Counted from the first letter of the stretch, positions 20,350-32,736 are shown. The stretch: DNA of 64,000 bases from Deinococcus arcticus (GCF_003028415.1 NZ_PYSV01000006.1:149329-213328), one strand, 5' to 3'. Numbers and translations are program-made. The notes: generated by a model not told the origin, from the letters alone.

Positions 20350-20729
20350 TGGGTCTCCCGTCTGCGCCTGGGTCCGGCCGGTTCGCGGCGCGCCCCGCTG
20401 GAGGGGGCCGTGCTGGGCAAACCGCCGAACGCGCAGGCGCCCGATCTTGATTCTGCCGTGTCGCCGCGCGTCCGCAGATGCGGCGGGTGCAGGCGACATG
20501 CCGCCGAGCATCATAGTGCATTTGCGCGGGGGCGGGGCGCGTGCCTCAAGACGCGCGTGCAGGCGGCGGCGCCGTGAACACGCCCCTGGGGCCGCGTTCT
20601 GCCCGGCAGCGCGGCCCCCACAGCGCGGCCCCACCGCCTGCGCCTGTCCAGGGTGCCGTCCTGAAGTCGCCGTGCCTCATGGAGACGCCGTGCCGGGCAG
20701 CCACCAGCCGCCGTGCCCTTCGCCGGCAT

Positions 20730-20782
20730 GGGGGCTGAAGCGGCAGACGGGCGCGTCTTCCCCATCTGCCGCTTCAGCCCCC
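20730..20782. repeat. 18-bp inverted repeat in the tig upstream gap
   Basis: Perfect arms GGGGGCTGAAGCGGCAGA (20730-20747) and its complement (20765-20782). It lies between the secreted-protein stop (20904) and tig, and may end the former's transcript, though there is no T-run. Nothing else is recognised in 20350-20903. Confidence 0.6.
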
Positions 20783-20903
20783 GGCGTCCCGGAGCCGGTC
20801 CACTGCCCGGAACCCCGCTTCTGGGCCTGCGTTCTGGCGCCGCTGTGCGGCGGTCCGTCGGCCAGGCCAACCGTACCCCTGACGCTCTGTCCCGGAACCC
20901 GGC

Positions 20904-22040
20904 TCAGCGCTCCTGAATCACGCTGCAGGTGCCGGCCTCCTCGATGTCGGCGTCCTGGTTCTTGCCGTACAGGGCGTCGCCGCTCATCTTGTCCGGGGCG
21001 ACCGTGCCCAGCTGGTCAATCCGGCAGCCAAACACCCGGCCATCATCGGCAAAGATGGCGGCCACCGCGCTGGCTGGGTTGATTTTGAGAAGCATGTCGC
21101 CGGGAATGGCCCCCAGGCCGCGACCACGCCACAGGTCGCCCTCGCGCTTCAGAGTGCCCTTCCAGCTGCCCAGAGGCGTGGTGACGGTCCAGGTGTCGCC
21201 GTCGCGCGGCGCGATGGGCCACGCGGGTCTGACGGCCACCTTGCTGCTGGCCAGGGCTGACGCCGGGCCCAGCGCGGCGCTGCACTGCCCCAGCGACGTC
21301 TGAACGTTCATATCGTAGGCGGTGCCCGTCAGCACGGCTCCTGCAGCCCCCGAGCGCTCAATGACGCACAGCTGCTCGGATTTCTGCGACATGACCATGA
21401 AGGTCAGGGCCTCGCCAGTGGCCGAGGCGCCCATGATGGTCGGCGGGGTGCGCGAGATAACGCCGCTGAAGTTTCCTGGCTGGCCTTCAAGGGTCGCGGT
21501 GACGGTGCCGGCAGGCAGCTTGACGCTCCAGGTCTGACCGGCGGCCAGCGTGTAGGGCCAGCTCACGGCGCCCCTGCTGGCCTGGCCCTGCAACTGTCCG
21601 GTGCAGGTACCGCGCGCCTCGCTGGGGCCGTCGTTCCGGGCGAACAGTGACAGCTTGCCGCTGTACACGGGCCCCGGCCCCTTCTCCAGGCGGCACGCCC
21701 AGTAGCCGCCGCCGGGCTGAAGCGTCAGCAGGGACCAGAGCGTCCTGTCGTTTGACAGCACCAGCCAGCCTTTCTGGGTGCCCCGTGGGGTCTTCACCTG
21801 CAGCTCGCGGTCACCGTCGCTGTCAAGCTGGCCGGCGGTGGCGGTCCAGGTTTCCCCGGCCGCCGAGAAGATCCAGGTCTGGCCCTCGGCGGTGGCGGGC
21901 GGCCAGCTGGCGCCGCTCTGCGCCGAGGCCCCCGTGTCCAGGACCGTGCCCAGCAGCGCGCCCGCGAGCAGGCTGCCGAGCACAGTGGCGCGGCGCCGAG
22001 AGAAATGGCCGTGGGTGTGGTGGATGCCTGTGGTCTTCAT
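20904..22040 (-). CDS. Secreted protein with three internal repeats
   Basis: 378 residues with a signal peptide (SRRRATVLGSLLAGALLGTV, then GASAQS). The mature part has three similar units of about 110 residues, each opening with a G-x-TW strand pair (GQTWIFSAAGETWTATAGQL; GQTWSVKLPAGTVTATLEGQ; GDTWTVTTPLGSWKGTLKRE) and ending near a cysteine (YWACRLEKG; LCVIERSG; FGCRIDQLG). These look like beta-rich modules. No family recognised. The ATG lies 6 nt after TAGGGT (22047-22052), so it is probably leaderless. Confidence 0.6.
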   Translation of the reverse strand: MKTTGIHHTHGHFSRRRATVLGSLLAGALLGTVLDTGASAQSGASWPPATAEGQTWIFSAAGETWTATAGQLDSDGDRELQVKTPRGTQKGWLVLSNDRTLWSLLTLQPGGGYWACRLEKGPGPVYSGKLSLFARNDGPSEARGTCTGQLQGQASRGAVSWPYTLAAGQTWSVKLPAGTVTATLEGQPGNFSGVISRTPPTIMGASATGEALTFMVMSQKSEQLCVIERSGAAGAVLTGTAYDMNVQTSLGQCSAALGPASALASSKVAVRPAWPIAPRDGDTWTVTTPLGSWKGTLKREGDLWRGRGLGAIPGDMLLKINPASAVAAIFADDGRVFGCRIDQLGTVAPDKMSGDALYGKNQDADIEEAGTCSVIQER

Positions 22041-22046
22041 GCCCTC

Positions 22047-22052
22047 ACCCTA
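22047..22052 (-). promoter_or_regulatory. -10 box TAGGGT for leaderless secreted-protein gene
   Basis: On the minus strand TAGGGT, 6 nt, then ATG (22040). Confidence 0.45.
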
Positions 22053-22163
22053 CGGACGGGGCGGGACAGTTGGCAGGACAGTTTGGCGGCCCCAGCAGCC
22101 GGCGGCGCCCGCACGGGGCCACAAGCGAAAAGCACCGGCATGGCCGGTGCTTTTCACTGCTGC

Positions 22164-22250
<87 letters not shown>

Positions 22251-22296
22251 ACGTTCAAAAAAGCCGGCCCCGGGCATGCGCCTGGGGCCGGGTGCT

Positions 22297-22374
22297 TGGG
22301 GTGGATTAGGGGATTTGAACCCCCGACCTCCGCTTCCACAGAGCGGCGCTCTAACCGACTGAGCTAAACCCACC
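22297..22374 (-). tRNA. tRNA-His (anticodon GUG)
   Basis: 78 bases including encoded CCA and the extra G at position -1, which faces discriminator C73, the identity pair of tRNA-His. The anticodon stem CCGCT/AGCGG encloses CTGTGGA. Confidence 0.95.
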
Positions 22375-22454
22375 ACGCGCCCACGTCTTGCAGGCCCACA
22401 CAGCTTAAGGGGGGCGGGGCAAGGTGTCAATCCCGGGCGCATGGTCGGCTCAAC

Positions 22455-22868
22455 CTACTTCAGCGTCTGCACGTACGCCTGAATGGCGGCCACCTGGGCG
22501 TCGGTGGCGGGGGCGCCGTCCAGGCCCGTCTGGCGGAAGCGGGGCATCACTGTGCCCAGTTCACGCCCCTGGGGCGACTGGCCGTCCAGCACGGCCCGGG
22601 TGAACTCGGCGCTCCCCCAGGCGGCGGTGTGGGCCAGGCCCGGGCCCAGCCCGCCTTCGGCCTTGGCCCCGTGGCAGCCCGCGCAGTTGCCTGCGTACAG
22701 CGCCTGACCGTCGGGGGCACTGGGCGCCGCCGCGCTGACCTGGGCGCCACTTCCGGCGCCCGACAGCCGCCCCCCGGCCTGGTAGGCCCCCACCCCCAGC
22801 ACCGCGCCCACCACCAGAAACGTCACCAGGCCCGCCACCTGCCGGCCGCTGTAAAACTCGCCGCTCAC
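22455..22868 (-). CDS. Membrane-anchored cytochrome c of the ba3 oxidase cluster
   Basis: 137 residues from a GTG two bases after the subunit I stop. An N-terminal helix (about 11-30) anchors it; a short A/S/G linker leads to a class I cytochrome c with C62-x-x-C65-H66 (CAGCH) and the axial M108 in VMPRF. It probably passes electrons to the CuA site of the oxidase encoded upstream. Length and placement favour the oxidase electron donor over a stand-alone cytochrome. Confidence 0.85.
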   Translation of the reverse strand: MSGEFYSGRQVAGLVTFLVVGAVLGVGAYQAGGRLSGAGSGAQVSAAAPSAPDGQALYAGNCAGCHGAKAEGGLGPGLAHTAAWGSAEFTRAVLDGQSPQGRELGTVMPRFRQTGLDGAPATDAQVAAIQAYVQTLK

Positions 22869-22870
22869 GC

Positions 22871-24598
<1,728 letters not shown>

Positions 24599-24600
24599 AG

Positions 24601-25179
24601 TTACTCCTTGGCCGCCGGGGCAGGCGGCTCCACCAGAAAGCGGGTGATCATGTTGTGGTGGCCCAGGCCGCAGTATTCGTTGCAGATGACGTGCTGCTCG
24701 CCGCTCCTGCGGAAGGTGACGGTCAGGGTGGCCACGTGGCCGGGCAGCAGTTCCACGTTGACGTTCGTGCCGGTGATCTGAAAGCCGTGGGCGACATCGG
24801 TGGCGGTCACGTGCAGGGTGACGGGGCGCCCGGCCGGCAGGCGCAGCACCGCCGGCTGAAAGGTGAAGTTCCCCGCCACGATGTAGGCGTCCAGCGTGCC
24901 CTGGGCATTCACCACCGGCTGCCCGGCCGCGTCCACCACCAGCCCCGGCCGGGCAAAGGGCGTGGCGGCCAGGTTGGCGGGGTCCACGCGGCCCTTGGTT
25001 ACGGCCATGCTGTGGCCGCCCCCCTGGCCGCTCAGGCGAGGGTAGGTGCCGCTGATCAGGCTGCTCAGCACACCCACGAACAGCAACACGGTCATGACCA
25101 CGGCCACCCCCAGCCAGATGCGCTCGTAGCGCTCCAGGGCGTGGTGGTCCAGGCGCGGGGCTTGCGGCGCGCGGCGCAT
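24601..25179 (-). CDS. cbaB: ba3-type cytochrome c oxidase subunit II (CuA)
   Basis: 192 residues with one N-terminal membrane helix (ERIWLGVAVVMTVLLFVGVL) and a CuA cupredoxin domain. The binuclear copper ligands are the histidine in VAHGFQITGTNVN and C-x3-C-x3-H-x2-M in CNEYCGLGHHNM. It accepts electrons from cytochrome c. The ATG begins one base after the stop of the 52-residue gene upstream. Confidence 0.93.
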   Translation of the reverse strand: MRRAPQAPRLDHHALERYERIWLGVAVVMTVLLFVGVLSSLISGTYPRLSGQGGGHSMAVTKGRVDPANLAATPFARPGLVVDAAGQPVVNAQGTLDAYIVAGNFTFQPAVLRLPAGRPVTLHVTATDVAHGFQITGTNVNVELLPGHVATLTVTFRRSGEQHVICNEYCGLGHHNMITRFLVEPPAPAAKE

Positions 25180-25180
25180 C

Positions 25181-25339
25181 TCAGGCCCGTCCCTGGAAGA
25201 TGCCCAGGACCAGCAGCCACAGGGTGGAGATGCTCAGCACCAGCACGGCAATCACCATCAGCGTGCCCCGGGGGGGCGTGGTGCGCTGCGGGCCCGCGTG
25301 GGGGTCGTGGGGGCGGGGCGCCTGGGGCGGGCGGCTCAT
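25181..25339 (-). CDS. 52-residue single-helix subunit of the ba3 oxidase
   Basis: MSRPPQAPRPHDPHAGPQRT, then a basic stretch and one hydrophobic helix (about 28-47) reading LMVIAVLVLSISTLWLLVLG. Its stop is one base before subunit II (TGAGATG), and it starts in an ATGA overlap with a 29-codon frame upstream. Thermus ba3 has a one-helix subunit IIa encoded next to subunit II, and this is the positional counterpart. Short, so support comes from context more than from sequence. Confidence 0.7.
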   Translation of the reverse strand: MSRPPQAPRPHDPHAGPQRTTPPRGTLMVIAVLVLSISTLWLLVLGIFQGRA

Positions 25340-25425
25340 GGCCCGCCCTCCTGGCCTGGGGTGCCCGGCTGGCCCAGCTGCGTGGCCGGCGTCCGTTCAA
25401 GTCTGCGCCGTTCAGGATTCCGCAT
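25336..25425 (-). CDS. 29-codon reading frame at the head of the oxidase operon
   Basis: MRNPERRRLERTPATQLGQP and nine more residues, starting at 25425 behind a strong ribosome site (GGAGGT, 5 bases before the ATG) and ending in an ATGA overlap with the 52-residue subunit gene. The product is basic, proline-rich and has no membrane helix. It could be a leader peptide that feeds ribosomes into the operon, or a genuine microprotein. Confidence 0.45.
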   Translation of the reverse strand: MRNPERRRLERTPATQLGQPGTPGQEGGP

Positions 25426-25548
25426 GAAAGACCTCCATGCGGCGAGCCTCGCCCCGGGGCGTTACGAGGCCATTACGACAGGCCAATCCCGAAGGGGCCA
25501 ATTCGGAAGGTCATGACGGACAGCCGCGCGGCGCCGGGGAAAGGTGCC

Positions 25549-26388
25549 CTACAGCAGGCGGCCCGGGTCCACCGCGCGCGCCGCCGGGTCCGGGGTGGCC
25601 ACCGGCACGCCGTGGGCATTCAGGGCCTCGCGCAGCATGGGAATGTTTTTCAGGGCGTGGCCCTTGGTGGTGTTCTCGAAAAAGATATACAGCTCAGACA
25701 GGTCCCCCTGCACCAGGGCGATTTTCTGGGCCCACTCGTCCATCTCGGCGCGGTTGTAGCGGTAATCGTGGCGCTCGGCGGCACTCTGGCCTTCCCACCA
25801 GCTACCCGCGTTGCGCCCGTGCAGCCGCAGATACCCCACGTCGCCCGTGGCGTGCAGCTGCGGCTCGGGCAGACCGCCGGCGGGTGGGTAGTCGGGGCTC
25901 ACCCAGATCAGGCCGCGCTCGGCCATGCCGCTTCGCACCTCGGGGAGGTCCCAGTCGGCGCCGCGCAGTTCCACGGCCAGTTCGTGGCCGGCAAAGCGTT
26001 CCGCCAGCCCCTGCAGGTACTTGCGGTTCTCGGCGGTGCGGTGAAACGAGTAGGGAAACTGCGCCAGGTAGGGCCCCATCACGCCTGCTTCGCGCAGCGG
26101 CTCCGGGCTTTGCAGCATGCGGTCAAAATCGGCGTCGGTGGGCGCGCGCTCGTGGGTAAAGACCTTGTTCAGCTTCACGGCAAAGCGGGTCTGGGCGCCG
26201 CTGCGGCGCACCATGCCCTCAAAGGCTTTCAGGCCCGGAATGCCGTAAAAGGAACTGTTCAGCTCCACAGCGTCAAAGTGCGCGGCGTAGGTGGACAGGT
26301 AGTCGTCCTTGCGCACCCCCTCGTACAGCAGGCCCGGCGCGGCCCAGTCCTCGTTGCTAAAGCCGCCACAGCCGATATACACGCGCAT
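25549..26388 (-). CDS. DUF72 (YecE-like) family protein
   Basis: 279 residues starting MRVYIGCGGFSNEDW, the usual DUF72 beginning. Conserved blocks include FDAVELNSSFYGIP, FAVKLNKVFTHERA, LRLHGRNAG and ELYIFFENTTKGHALKN. The fold is a TIM barrel; the biochemical role of the family is unsettled (a nucleic-acid or iron-sulfur role has been proposed). The ATG at 26388 lies 6 nt after TACCCT, so it is probably leaderless. The 123-base gap before the oxidase operon (25426-25548) holds that operon's promoter region. Confidence 0.85.
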   Translation of the reverse strand: MRVYIGCGGFSNEDWAAPGLLYEGVRKDDYLSTYAAHFDAVELNSSFYGIPGLKAFEGMVRRSGAQTRFAVKLNKVFTHERAPTDADFDRMLQSPEPLREAGVMGPYLAQFPYSFHRTAENRKYLQGLAERFAGHELAVELRGADWDLPEVRSGMAERGLIWVSPDYPPAGGLPEPQLHATGDVGYLRLHGRNAGSWWEGQSAAERHDYRYNRAEMDEWAQKIALVQGDLSELYIFFENTTKGHALKNIPMLREALNAHGVPVATPDPAARAVDPGRLL

Positions 26389-26394
26389 ACGGTC

Positions 26395-26400
26395 AGGGTA
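26395..26400 (-). promoter_or_regulatory. -10 box TACCCT for leaderless DUF72 gene
   Basis: On the minus strand TACCCT, 6 nt, then ATG (26388). Confidence 0.5.
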
Positions 26401-26445
26401 AGCGCCCCCGGGGGCCAGGGGCGCGAAGTCTGAAGATTTTCTGGC

Positions 26446-26489
26446 CAAGTCGCTCGCTGTTGATCGGGGGCCTGGCAGCGAGAGACTTA
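26446..26489 (-). terminator. Hairpin at the end of the response regulator, related to the 63367 palindrome
   Basis: On the minus strand the TAA stop opens the stem: AAGTCTCTCGCTG pairs with CAGCGAGCGACTT (one mismatch) around a loop containing CCAGGCCCCCGATCAA. The words GTTGATCGGGGGC and GGCAGCGAG recur at 63353-63373. Confidence 0.6.
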
Positions 26490-26912
26490 CGAGGTGCGTG
26501 GCGCGCGGTTGAGTAGGGTCCAGAACGCCTGAATGGTGCGCAGCGCTTCACGGAACTGGGTGAAGTCCAGCGGCTTGACCACATAGCCGCTGGCGCCGTG
26601 GGCGTAGCAGGCCCGGATGTCACGGCCCTCGCCGCTGGTGGTCAGCATCACCACCGGCAGGCCCTGCAGCCCGGGCTCAGCGCGGATGGCGTCCAGCACG
26701 GCCAGCCCGTCCATCTGGGGCATCTTGAGGTCCAGCAGCACCACGTCGGGCAGGGTGCCGGCCTCGCGGGCCTCGCGCAGCACGCTCAGCGCGGCGGCGC
26801 CGCTGGAGGCCACCAGCACTTCGGGGCGCCCAGGGGCCTCATCCAGGGCCGTCAGGGCCAGTTCAAGGTCGTTGTGGTTGTCGTCAACAAGCAGGATGCG
26901 GCGGGTGTTCAC
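26487..26912 (-). CDS. Single-domain response regulator (Rcp1-like)
   Basis: 141 residues from a GTG, one receiver domain and nothing else. LLVDDNHNDLELALTAL gives the acidic pair, DVVLLDLKMPQMDG the phospho-acceptor aspartate, VVMLTTSGEGRD the T/S switch and YVVKPLDFTQF the lysine. Such Rcp1/CheY-like proteins are phosphorylated by partner kinases (often phytochrome-like) and act by protein contact. The start at 26912 is chosen because the preceding frame is not receiver-like. No kinase gene is adjacent, but the phytochrome-like kinase half encoded at 15425-18871 is the type that uses such partners. Confidence 0.88.
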   Translation of the reverse strand: MNTRRILLVDDNHNDLELALTALDEAPGRPEVLVASSGAAALSVLREAREAGTLPDVVLLDLKMPQMDGLAVLDAIRAEPGLQGLPVVMLTTSGEGRDIRACYAHGASGYVVKPLDFTQFREALRTIQAFWTLLNRAPRTS

Positions 26913-27192
26913 AGTGCCCCCAGGTGCAGGTGAGACCGAATCCAGAACGCACAGAAACTGTCGGGGCCGGACCCCACCGCAGAGGAGAAAGACAGAGACA
27001 GGAAGACGCTGGGTGCAGAGGGAAGTGGGCAGCAGGGGCCCGGTGAAGACGAAACGGCCGGTGGTCAACCACCAGTGACCCCCAGTTTAACAAAACCGCA
27101 TGAGCGGACCTTAAAGATTTGCTTATCTGCCTGAGGGGGCCCCCGGCGCGGCCCTTCTTGACAGGGGCCACGCCGGGGCGCGCGCACCCGCG

Positions 27193-27198
27193 TAAACT
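27193..27198 (+). promoter_or_regulatory. -10 box TAAACT for leaderless hisF
   Basis: TAAACT, 7 nt, then ATG at 27206. A TTGACA at 27158 is too far upstream (29 bases) to be its -35. In the rest of the gap 26913-27205 nothing else is seen. Confidence 0.5.
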
Positions 27199-27205
27199 GG
27201 CGCGC

Positions 27206-28006
<801 letters not shown>

Positions 28007-28069
28007 GTGGGCCTGCCTGTTGCTCCACTGACCACGCCCCACTTTCCACGCGCTGCCCGGAGGGCCCCC

Positions 28070-28735
28070 ATGACGACTGACCTGCCCGGCACCCTGAAAT
28101 TTGACCCCCACACCGGTCTGCTGCCGGTGGTCACCCAGGACGCCCGCACCGGCGCTGTGCTGATGCAGGCGTGGGCCGACCGCGCGGCGGTGGTGCGCAC
28201 CCTGGCCACCCGCGAGGCCACCTATTACTCGCGCAGCCGCCGGGCGCAGTGGATCAAGGGGCAGAGCAGCGGCCACACCCAGCGCGTGCTGAGCGTGCAG
28301 ACCGACTGCGACGGCGACAGCCTGCTGTACCGGGTGGCGCAGACTGGCCCCGCCTGTCACACCGGGGCGTACAGCTGCTACCACCAGCCGCTGCTGGAGG
28401 GCCCCGACCCCGGCACCGGCCTGGACGGCACACTGGAGCGCGTGTACGCCACCATTGCCGATCGGCTGGCCACCCTGCCCGAACACAGTTACGTGGCCCG
28501 GCTGCACGCGGGCGGCCTGGACCGGGTGCTGAAAAAAATCAGTGAGGAAGCGGGCGAGGTGCTGCTGGCGGCCAAGAACGGGGATCAGGCCGAACTGGCC
28601 ACCGAGGCGGCCGATCTGCTGTTTCACCTGCTGTTCGCCCTGGCCGAGGTGGGTGTGGGAACGGCCGAGGTGGCGGCGGTGCTGCAGGCCCGCGAGGGCA
28701 AAACCGGCCTGAAAGGGCCCAAAGAGGTGGGCTGA
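28070..28735 (+). CDS. hisI: Bifunctional phosphoribosyl-AMP cyclohydrolase / phosphoribosyl-ATP pyrophosphatase
   Basis: 221 residues, a HisI-HisE fusion. HisI (about 15-115) shows [20 protein letters not shown] and the metal-binding [11 protein letters not shown] and [12 protein letters not shown]. HisE (about 130-221) shows [20 protein letters not shown] and the [17 protein letters not shown] helix. It carries out steps 2 and 3 of histidine synthesis. The ATG at 28070 follows CCCGGAGGGCCCCC (ribosome site). Likely co-transcribed with hisF. Confidence 0.95.
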   Translation: MTTDLPGTLKFDPHTGLLPVVTQDARTGAVLMQAWADRAAVVRTLATREATYYSRSRRAQWIKGQSSGHTQRVLSVQTDCDGDSLLYRVAQTGPACHTGAYSCYHQPLLEGPDPGTGLDGTLERVYATIADRLATLPEHSYVARLHAGGLDRVLKKISEEAGEVLLAAKNGDQAELATEAADLLFHLLFALAEVGVGTAEVAAVLQAREGKTGLKGPKEVG

Positions 28736-28835
28736 GAAATAACCCGGACGGCACAAGCCTAAAGAAGGCATGAACGGCGGGCCTGATCCACCGCGCCCAG
28801 TGCCGCTTACCCCTGATCAGGAGTGCCCCGGCCAC

Positions 28836-28975
28836 CTGATACGGCTTCCGTCTGTTGCGCCGACACATCGGGAAAGAGCCGACGTGCCAGCTTCACGCCC
28901 GGAAGCCGTTTTTCTCCTCCTCGCTCGGATTGAACCGTTTGGTCAACGCTTCAATCGGAGCGAGGAGGAGCAAGG
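28836..28975 (+). repeat. Dispersed repeat copy B
   Basis: Contains GATACGGCTTCCGTCTGTTG, ATCGGGAAAGAGCC, CCCGGAAGCCG and TCTCCTCCTCGCTCGGATTG, and closes with a long inverted repeat around GATTGAACCG...TTCAATC (21-bp arms from CTCCTCCTCGCTC, one mismatch). The same block order occurs at 59045 (plus) and, inverted, at 1190 and 43385. It fills most of the gap before the lipoprotein gene (28736-29009). Confidence 0.6.
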
Positions 28976-29009
28976 GTCTGGGCCCTTCCCCACCTCAGGA
29001 GGGACCCCT

Positions 29010-29867
29010 ATGAAACAGACTGCGCTGCTTGCCCTGATGTCTTCGCTTCTTCTGGCCGCCTGCAATCCGGTCACCCCACCCGCCGCCCCTGCCGGCCAGC
29101 TGGCGTACGGCCTGACCACCGGGGGCCAGCTGGTGTCATTCGGCCTGGACAACGCGAACGCCAGCCTGAGCACCATGAATGTGACGGGTCTGGGCAGCGG
29201 CGAGACGCTGGTGGACCTGGACGTGCGCAACACCGACAACATGCTCTACGCCCTGTCCAGCGCCGGGAACATCTACCGCCTGAGCATGGCTGGCGCTGCC
29301 ACCCGCGACGGCGCGGCCCTGGGCGAGGCCGCCGTGGCCATGGACTTCAACCCGGTGGCCAACCGCCTGCGCGTGGTGGGCACAGCGGACCGCAACTTCC
29401 GCGTGACCCTGAACAGTGCGCCGGTCCCGGGCACCTCGCCGGCGGGCACCGTGACCAACGACGGCACCTATGCCTACGCGCTGAGCACCCCCAACCCCAA
29501 TCTGGTGGCGGCTGCCTACACCAATTCTTTTAACAACAGTGCCAGCGGCGCGGTGAACCCAAACACCACCACGGAGCTGTTCACCATTGACGCCGATACC
29601 GACGCGCTGGTGCTGCACAGCAACAACCCCACTGGCCCGGCCGGCAACTTCAGCCTGCTGACCTCGCGCGGCGCCCTGGGCGTGGACGCCATGCCCGGCA
29701 TGACCGGCTTTGACATTACCGGAACCAGCAGCGCCTACCTGAGCACCAGCACAGGCGGCACCACCTCGTTTTACACCGTCAACCTGGGCACCGGCGCCGC
29801 CACCCTGAAAACCACCCTCAGTGGCGTGAGCCTGAAGAGCTTTGCCCTGGCCCTGACGCCGCAGTAA
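29010..29867 (+). CDS. DUF4394-domain lipoprotein
   Basis: 285 residues. The signal peptide ends in a lipobox, LLLAACNPV, so it is a lipid-anchored extracytoplasmic protein. The rest is a beta-propeller-like domain of the DUF4394 type: LVDLDVRNTDNMLYALSSAG, then AVAMDFNPVANRLRVVGTAD, then GTYAYALSTPNPNLVAAAYT. CAGGAGGGA lies 5 bases before the ATG. Function unknown. Confidence 0.8.
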   Translation: MKQTALLALMSSLLLAACNPVTPPAAPAGQLAYGLTTGGQLVSFGLDNANASLSTMNVTGLGSGETLVDLDVRNTDNMLYALSSAGNIYRLSMAGAATRDGAALGEAAVAMDFNPVANRLRVVGTADRNFRVTLNSAPVPGTSPAGTVTNDGTYAYALSTPNPNLVAAAYTNSFNNSASGAVNPNTTTELFTIDADTDALVLHSNNPTGPAGNFSLLTSRGALGVDAMPGMTGFDITGTSSAYLSTSTGGTTSFYTVNLGTGAATLKTTLSGVSLKSFALALTPQ

Positions 29868-30073
29868 GTCCGGGGGGGGTCGCCCCTCAAGCCCTGCTTC
29901 CCTGTCTGGGAGGGCGGGGCTTCGCGTTGTTCACGCCGCGCCGCATCCAGGGGTGCAACCTGGCCCCGGCGCAGCAGGCCGATATGACACAATAAAGCCC
30001 TTCATTCTCCGGTGAGCGCGTCCGGCCCGCTGCCCGCGCGCCTGCTCCGTCCTCACCCCATGAGGTTGCGCCC

Positions 30074-30865
30074 ATGTTCATCGCCCAGCTCAGTGATCCG
30101 CATGTAGACACCGCCCAGCCGCACAAGGCCGGGGCGCTGCGCCGCGCCGTGGCCTTTCTCCTCTCTCTGCCCCGCACCCCCGACGCCGTGCTGATCACGG
30201 GTGACTGCACCGAACACGGCCACCCGCAGGAATACGAAGAATTCCAGGCTGCCCTGGCGCCGCTGACCATGCCGGTGTACGTGGTGCCGGGCAACCATGA
30301 CCGCCGCGACGAGCTGCTGGCGCGCTTTGCCCCGCCCGGCCAGAGCCTGGACGGCTTTCTGCAGTACGTGGTGGAGGACTGGCCGCTGCGCCTGATTGGC
30401 CTGGACACCCACTGGCCGGGGCAGGGGGCCGGGCAGCTGTGCCCGGCGCGGCTGGCGTGGCTGGACCGGGTGCTGGCCCAGGCTCCCAGTCGCCCCACGC
30501 TGCTGTTCATGCACCACCCGCCCACAGCAACAGGCCTGCGTGTGCTGGACGAGATTGGGCTGCAGGGGCGCGCCGAGCTGTGCGAGGTGGTGCAGCGCCA
30601 CCCCCAGGTGGTGCGGGTGCTGGCCGGCCACGTGCACATGCCGCTGACCGCCAGTTTCGCCCACACCACGGTCATGACCTGCCCCGGCACCGACGCCACC
30701 TTTCAGCCCGACTGGGCGCAGACCGAGCAGCTGGTGATCCAGTACCAGCCGCCGCTGGCGCTGCTGCACCGCTGGGACGAGCGCAGCGGTCTGCTGAGCT
30801 TCACGGCCGCGCTGGACGCCGCGCCCTGGGTCACCCTGCACGACGGCCAGCGGTGGGCGGGCTGA
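30074..30865 (+). CDS. CpdA-like 3',5'-cyclic nucleotide phosphodiesterase
   Basis: 263 residues of the class III cyclic nucleotide phosphodiesterase / calcineurin-like fold. Metal ligands: LSDPHVD (D, H), [10 protein letters not shown] (GD), VPGNHDRR (GNHD), FMHHPP and AGHVHMP (GHxH). Likely hydrolyses cAMP or a related phosphodiester, but the substrate is inferred. GAGGTTGCGCCC precedes the ATG. The MTHFS-like gene overlaps its 3' end. The gap 29868-30073 holds a GC-rich imperfect hairpin (about 29887-29923) and no gene. Confidence 0.8.
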   Translation: MFIAQLSDPHVDTAQPHKAGALRRAVAFLLSLPRTPDAVLITGDCTEHGHPQEYEEFQAALAPLTMPVYVVPGNHDRRDELLARFAPPGQSLDGFLQYVVEDWPLRLIGLDTHWPGQGAGQLCPARLAWLDRVLAQAPSRPTLLFMHHPPTATGLRVLDEIGLQGRAELCEVVQRHPQVVRVLAGHVHMPLTASFAHTTVMTCPGTDATFQPDWAQTEQLVIQYQPPLALLHRWDERSGLLSFTAALDAAPWVTLHDGQRWAG

Positions 30866-31419
30866 CCCCAGCCCCCCACGCCCCCAAGGCCGAGTGGCGG
30901 GCCTGGGCACGCGAGGTCCGCGCCGGGCTGCCGGACGGGTCGGCCGCCGTCACGGCGCACCTGCAGGCCTTTTTGCAGGCCCGCGGCGCCCGGCGGGTGC
31001 TGGCCTACCGCGCCCTGGCCGGCGAAGCGGACGTGTCCGGGCTGGCCGCGAACTTCGAGCTGCTGACCACCCGCGCCCGCTTCCGGCCGGCGCCGCACCT
31101 GACGCTGCACCCCTGGCACACCGCCACCGAGCCCAGCCGGTTTGGCGCCCTGCAACCGCCGGCCGGCGCGCCGCAGGTGCCGCTGGCCACGGTGGACGCC
31201 GTGCTGCTGCCGGCCCTGGCCTACGACGTGCGGGGCGTGCGCCTGGGGTACGGCGGCGGCTTCTATGACCGCCTGCTGCCGGGCTTCGCGGGCCTGACGG
31301 TGGGTGTCACTGCGGGCGCGCTGCTGGTGCCCGCGCTGCCCACCGACCCCCATGACTGCCCGGTGGCGTGGCTGGCCACAGAAACCGGCGTGCAGGCCGC
31401 CCAGAGGCCCGGCATATGA
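30853..31419 (+). CDS. 5-formyltetrahydrofolate cyclo-ligase
   Basis: 188 residues from a GTG that overlaps the phosphodiesterase gene by 13 bases. The family signature [14 protein letters not shown] is at about residue 132, with [19 protein letters not shown] before it. It converts 5-formyl-THF to 5,10-methenyl-THF with ATP, linking to the folate genes and the glycine cleavage system in this window. The N-terminal ATP-binding part ([14 protein letters not shown]) starts right after the GTG. Confidence 0.88.
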   Translation: MGGLTPAPHAPKAEWRAWAREVRAGLPDGSAAVTAHLQAFLQARGARRVLAYRALAGEADVSGLAANFELLTTRARFRPAPHLTLHPWHTATEPSRFGALQPPAGAPQVPLATVDAVLLPALAYDVRGVRLGYGGGFYDRLLPGFAGLTVGVTAGALLVPALPTDPHDCPVAWLATETGVQAAQRPGI

Positions 31420-32096
31420 TCCGCTGGCCCTTTCGCCTGGCGGCAGCTGCCACGGTGGTGGCGGGCATGGCTGACCACACCCGCGCCCACCAGGCGGCCG
31501 AAAGTGCCCTGATCCTGACCCTGATGGCCGGGGTGCTGGCCCGCGCCCCCGAACGCTCTGGGCGTGACACGGCGCTGCTGGTGGGGGCGCTGGCGGCGTC
31601 GGGGCTGGGGGGCCTGCACATTGCCACCGCCACGCACCTGAGCGACCCCCAGGGCCACCCTGCGGGGTTCCGGCGGGGCGCGGCGTGGTACGCGCTGGCC
31701 CAGGCGGCGTACACCGGACTGCTGTGGCGGCGCGGGGCCCGGCCGCACGGGGGCGCGTGGCCGCTGCGCGCAGCGGCAGCGAGCGTGGGTCTGGCGCTGC
31801 TGCTGCGCGGCGACCGCGCCAGCCTGCCTGCGCTCAGCGGCTACGGCACGCTGCTCTCCGGCATGGCCCTGCTGGCCGCCGACCCCCGGCTGGCCCCAGC
31901 AGCGGGCCGGCACCTGCGCCGGGGTGGATGGCTGTTCGTGGCGTCCGACCTGCTGATTCTGGTGCGGCGCTTCCTGCTGCGGGGCCGCCTGGACCGCGCC
32001 CTGACCGAGGGGCTGATGCTGGCCCTGTACGCCGCCGCCCAGCGGCATCTGGTGGACGGCCTGCTGCAATTGACACGCCAGGAACAAGAGGGGTAG
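31416..32096 (+). CDS. Lysoplasmalogenase-like YhhN/TMEM86 membrane protein
   Basis: 226 residues with about eight hydrophobic helices, starting [20 protein letters not shown]. YhhN-family features include [19 protein letters not shown] text, the late [18 protein letters not shown] and [20 protein letters not shown]. Members hydrolyse lysoplasmalogen or serve membrane lipid turnover. The ATG overlaps the MTHFS stop (ATGA), so the two are coupled. Confidence 0.7.
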   Translation: MIRWPFRLAAAATVVAGMADHTRAHQAAESALILTLMAGVLARAPERSGRDTALLVGALAASGLGGLHIATATHLSDPQGHPAGFRRGAAWYALAQAAYTGLLWRRGARPHGGAWPLRAAAASVGLALLLRGDRASLPALSGYGTLLSGMALLAADPRLAPAAGRHLRRGGWLFVASDLLILVRRFLLRGRLDRALTEGLMLALYAAAQRHLVDGLLQLTRQEQEG

Positions 32097-32100
32097 GCGC

Positions 32101-32736
<636 letters not shown>

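Noticed and set aside
27158..27163. TTGACA as the -35 for hisF
   Set aside because: It is 29 bases from the TAAACT box, too far for a standard promoter.
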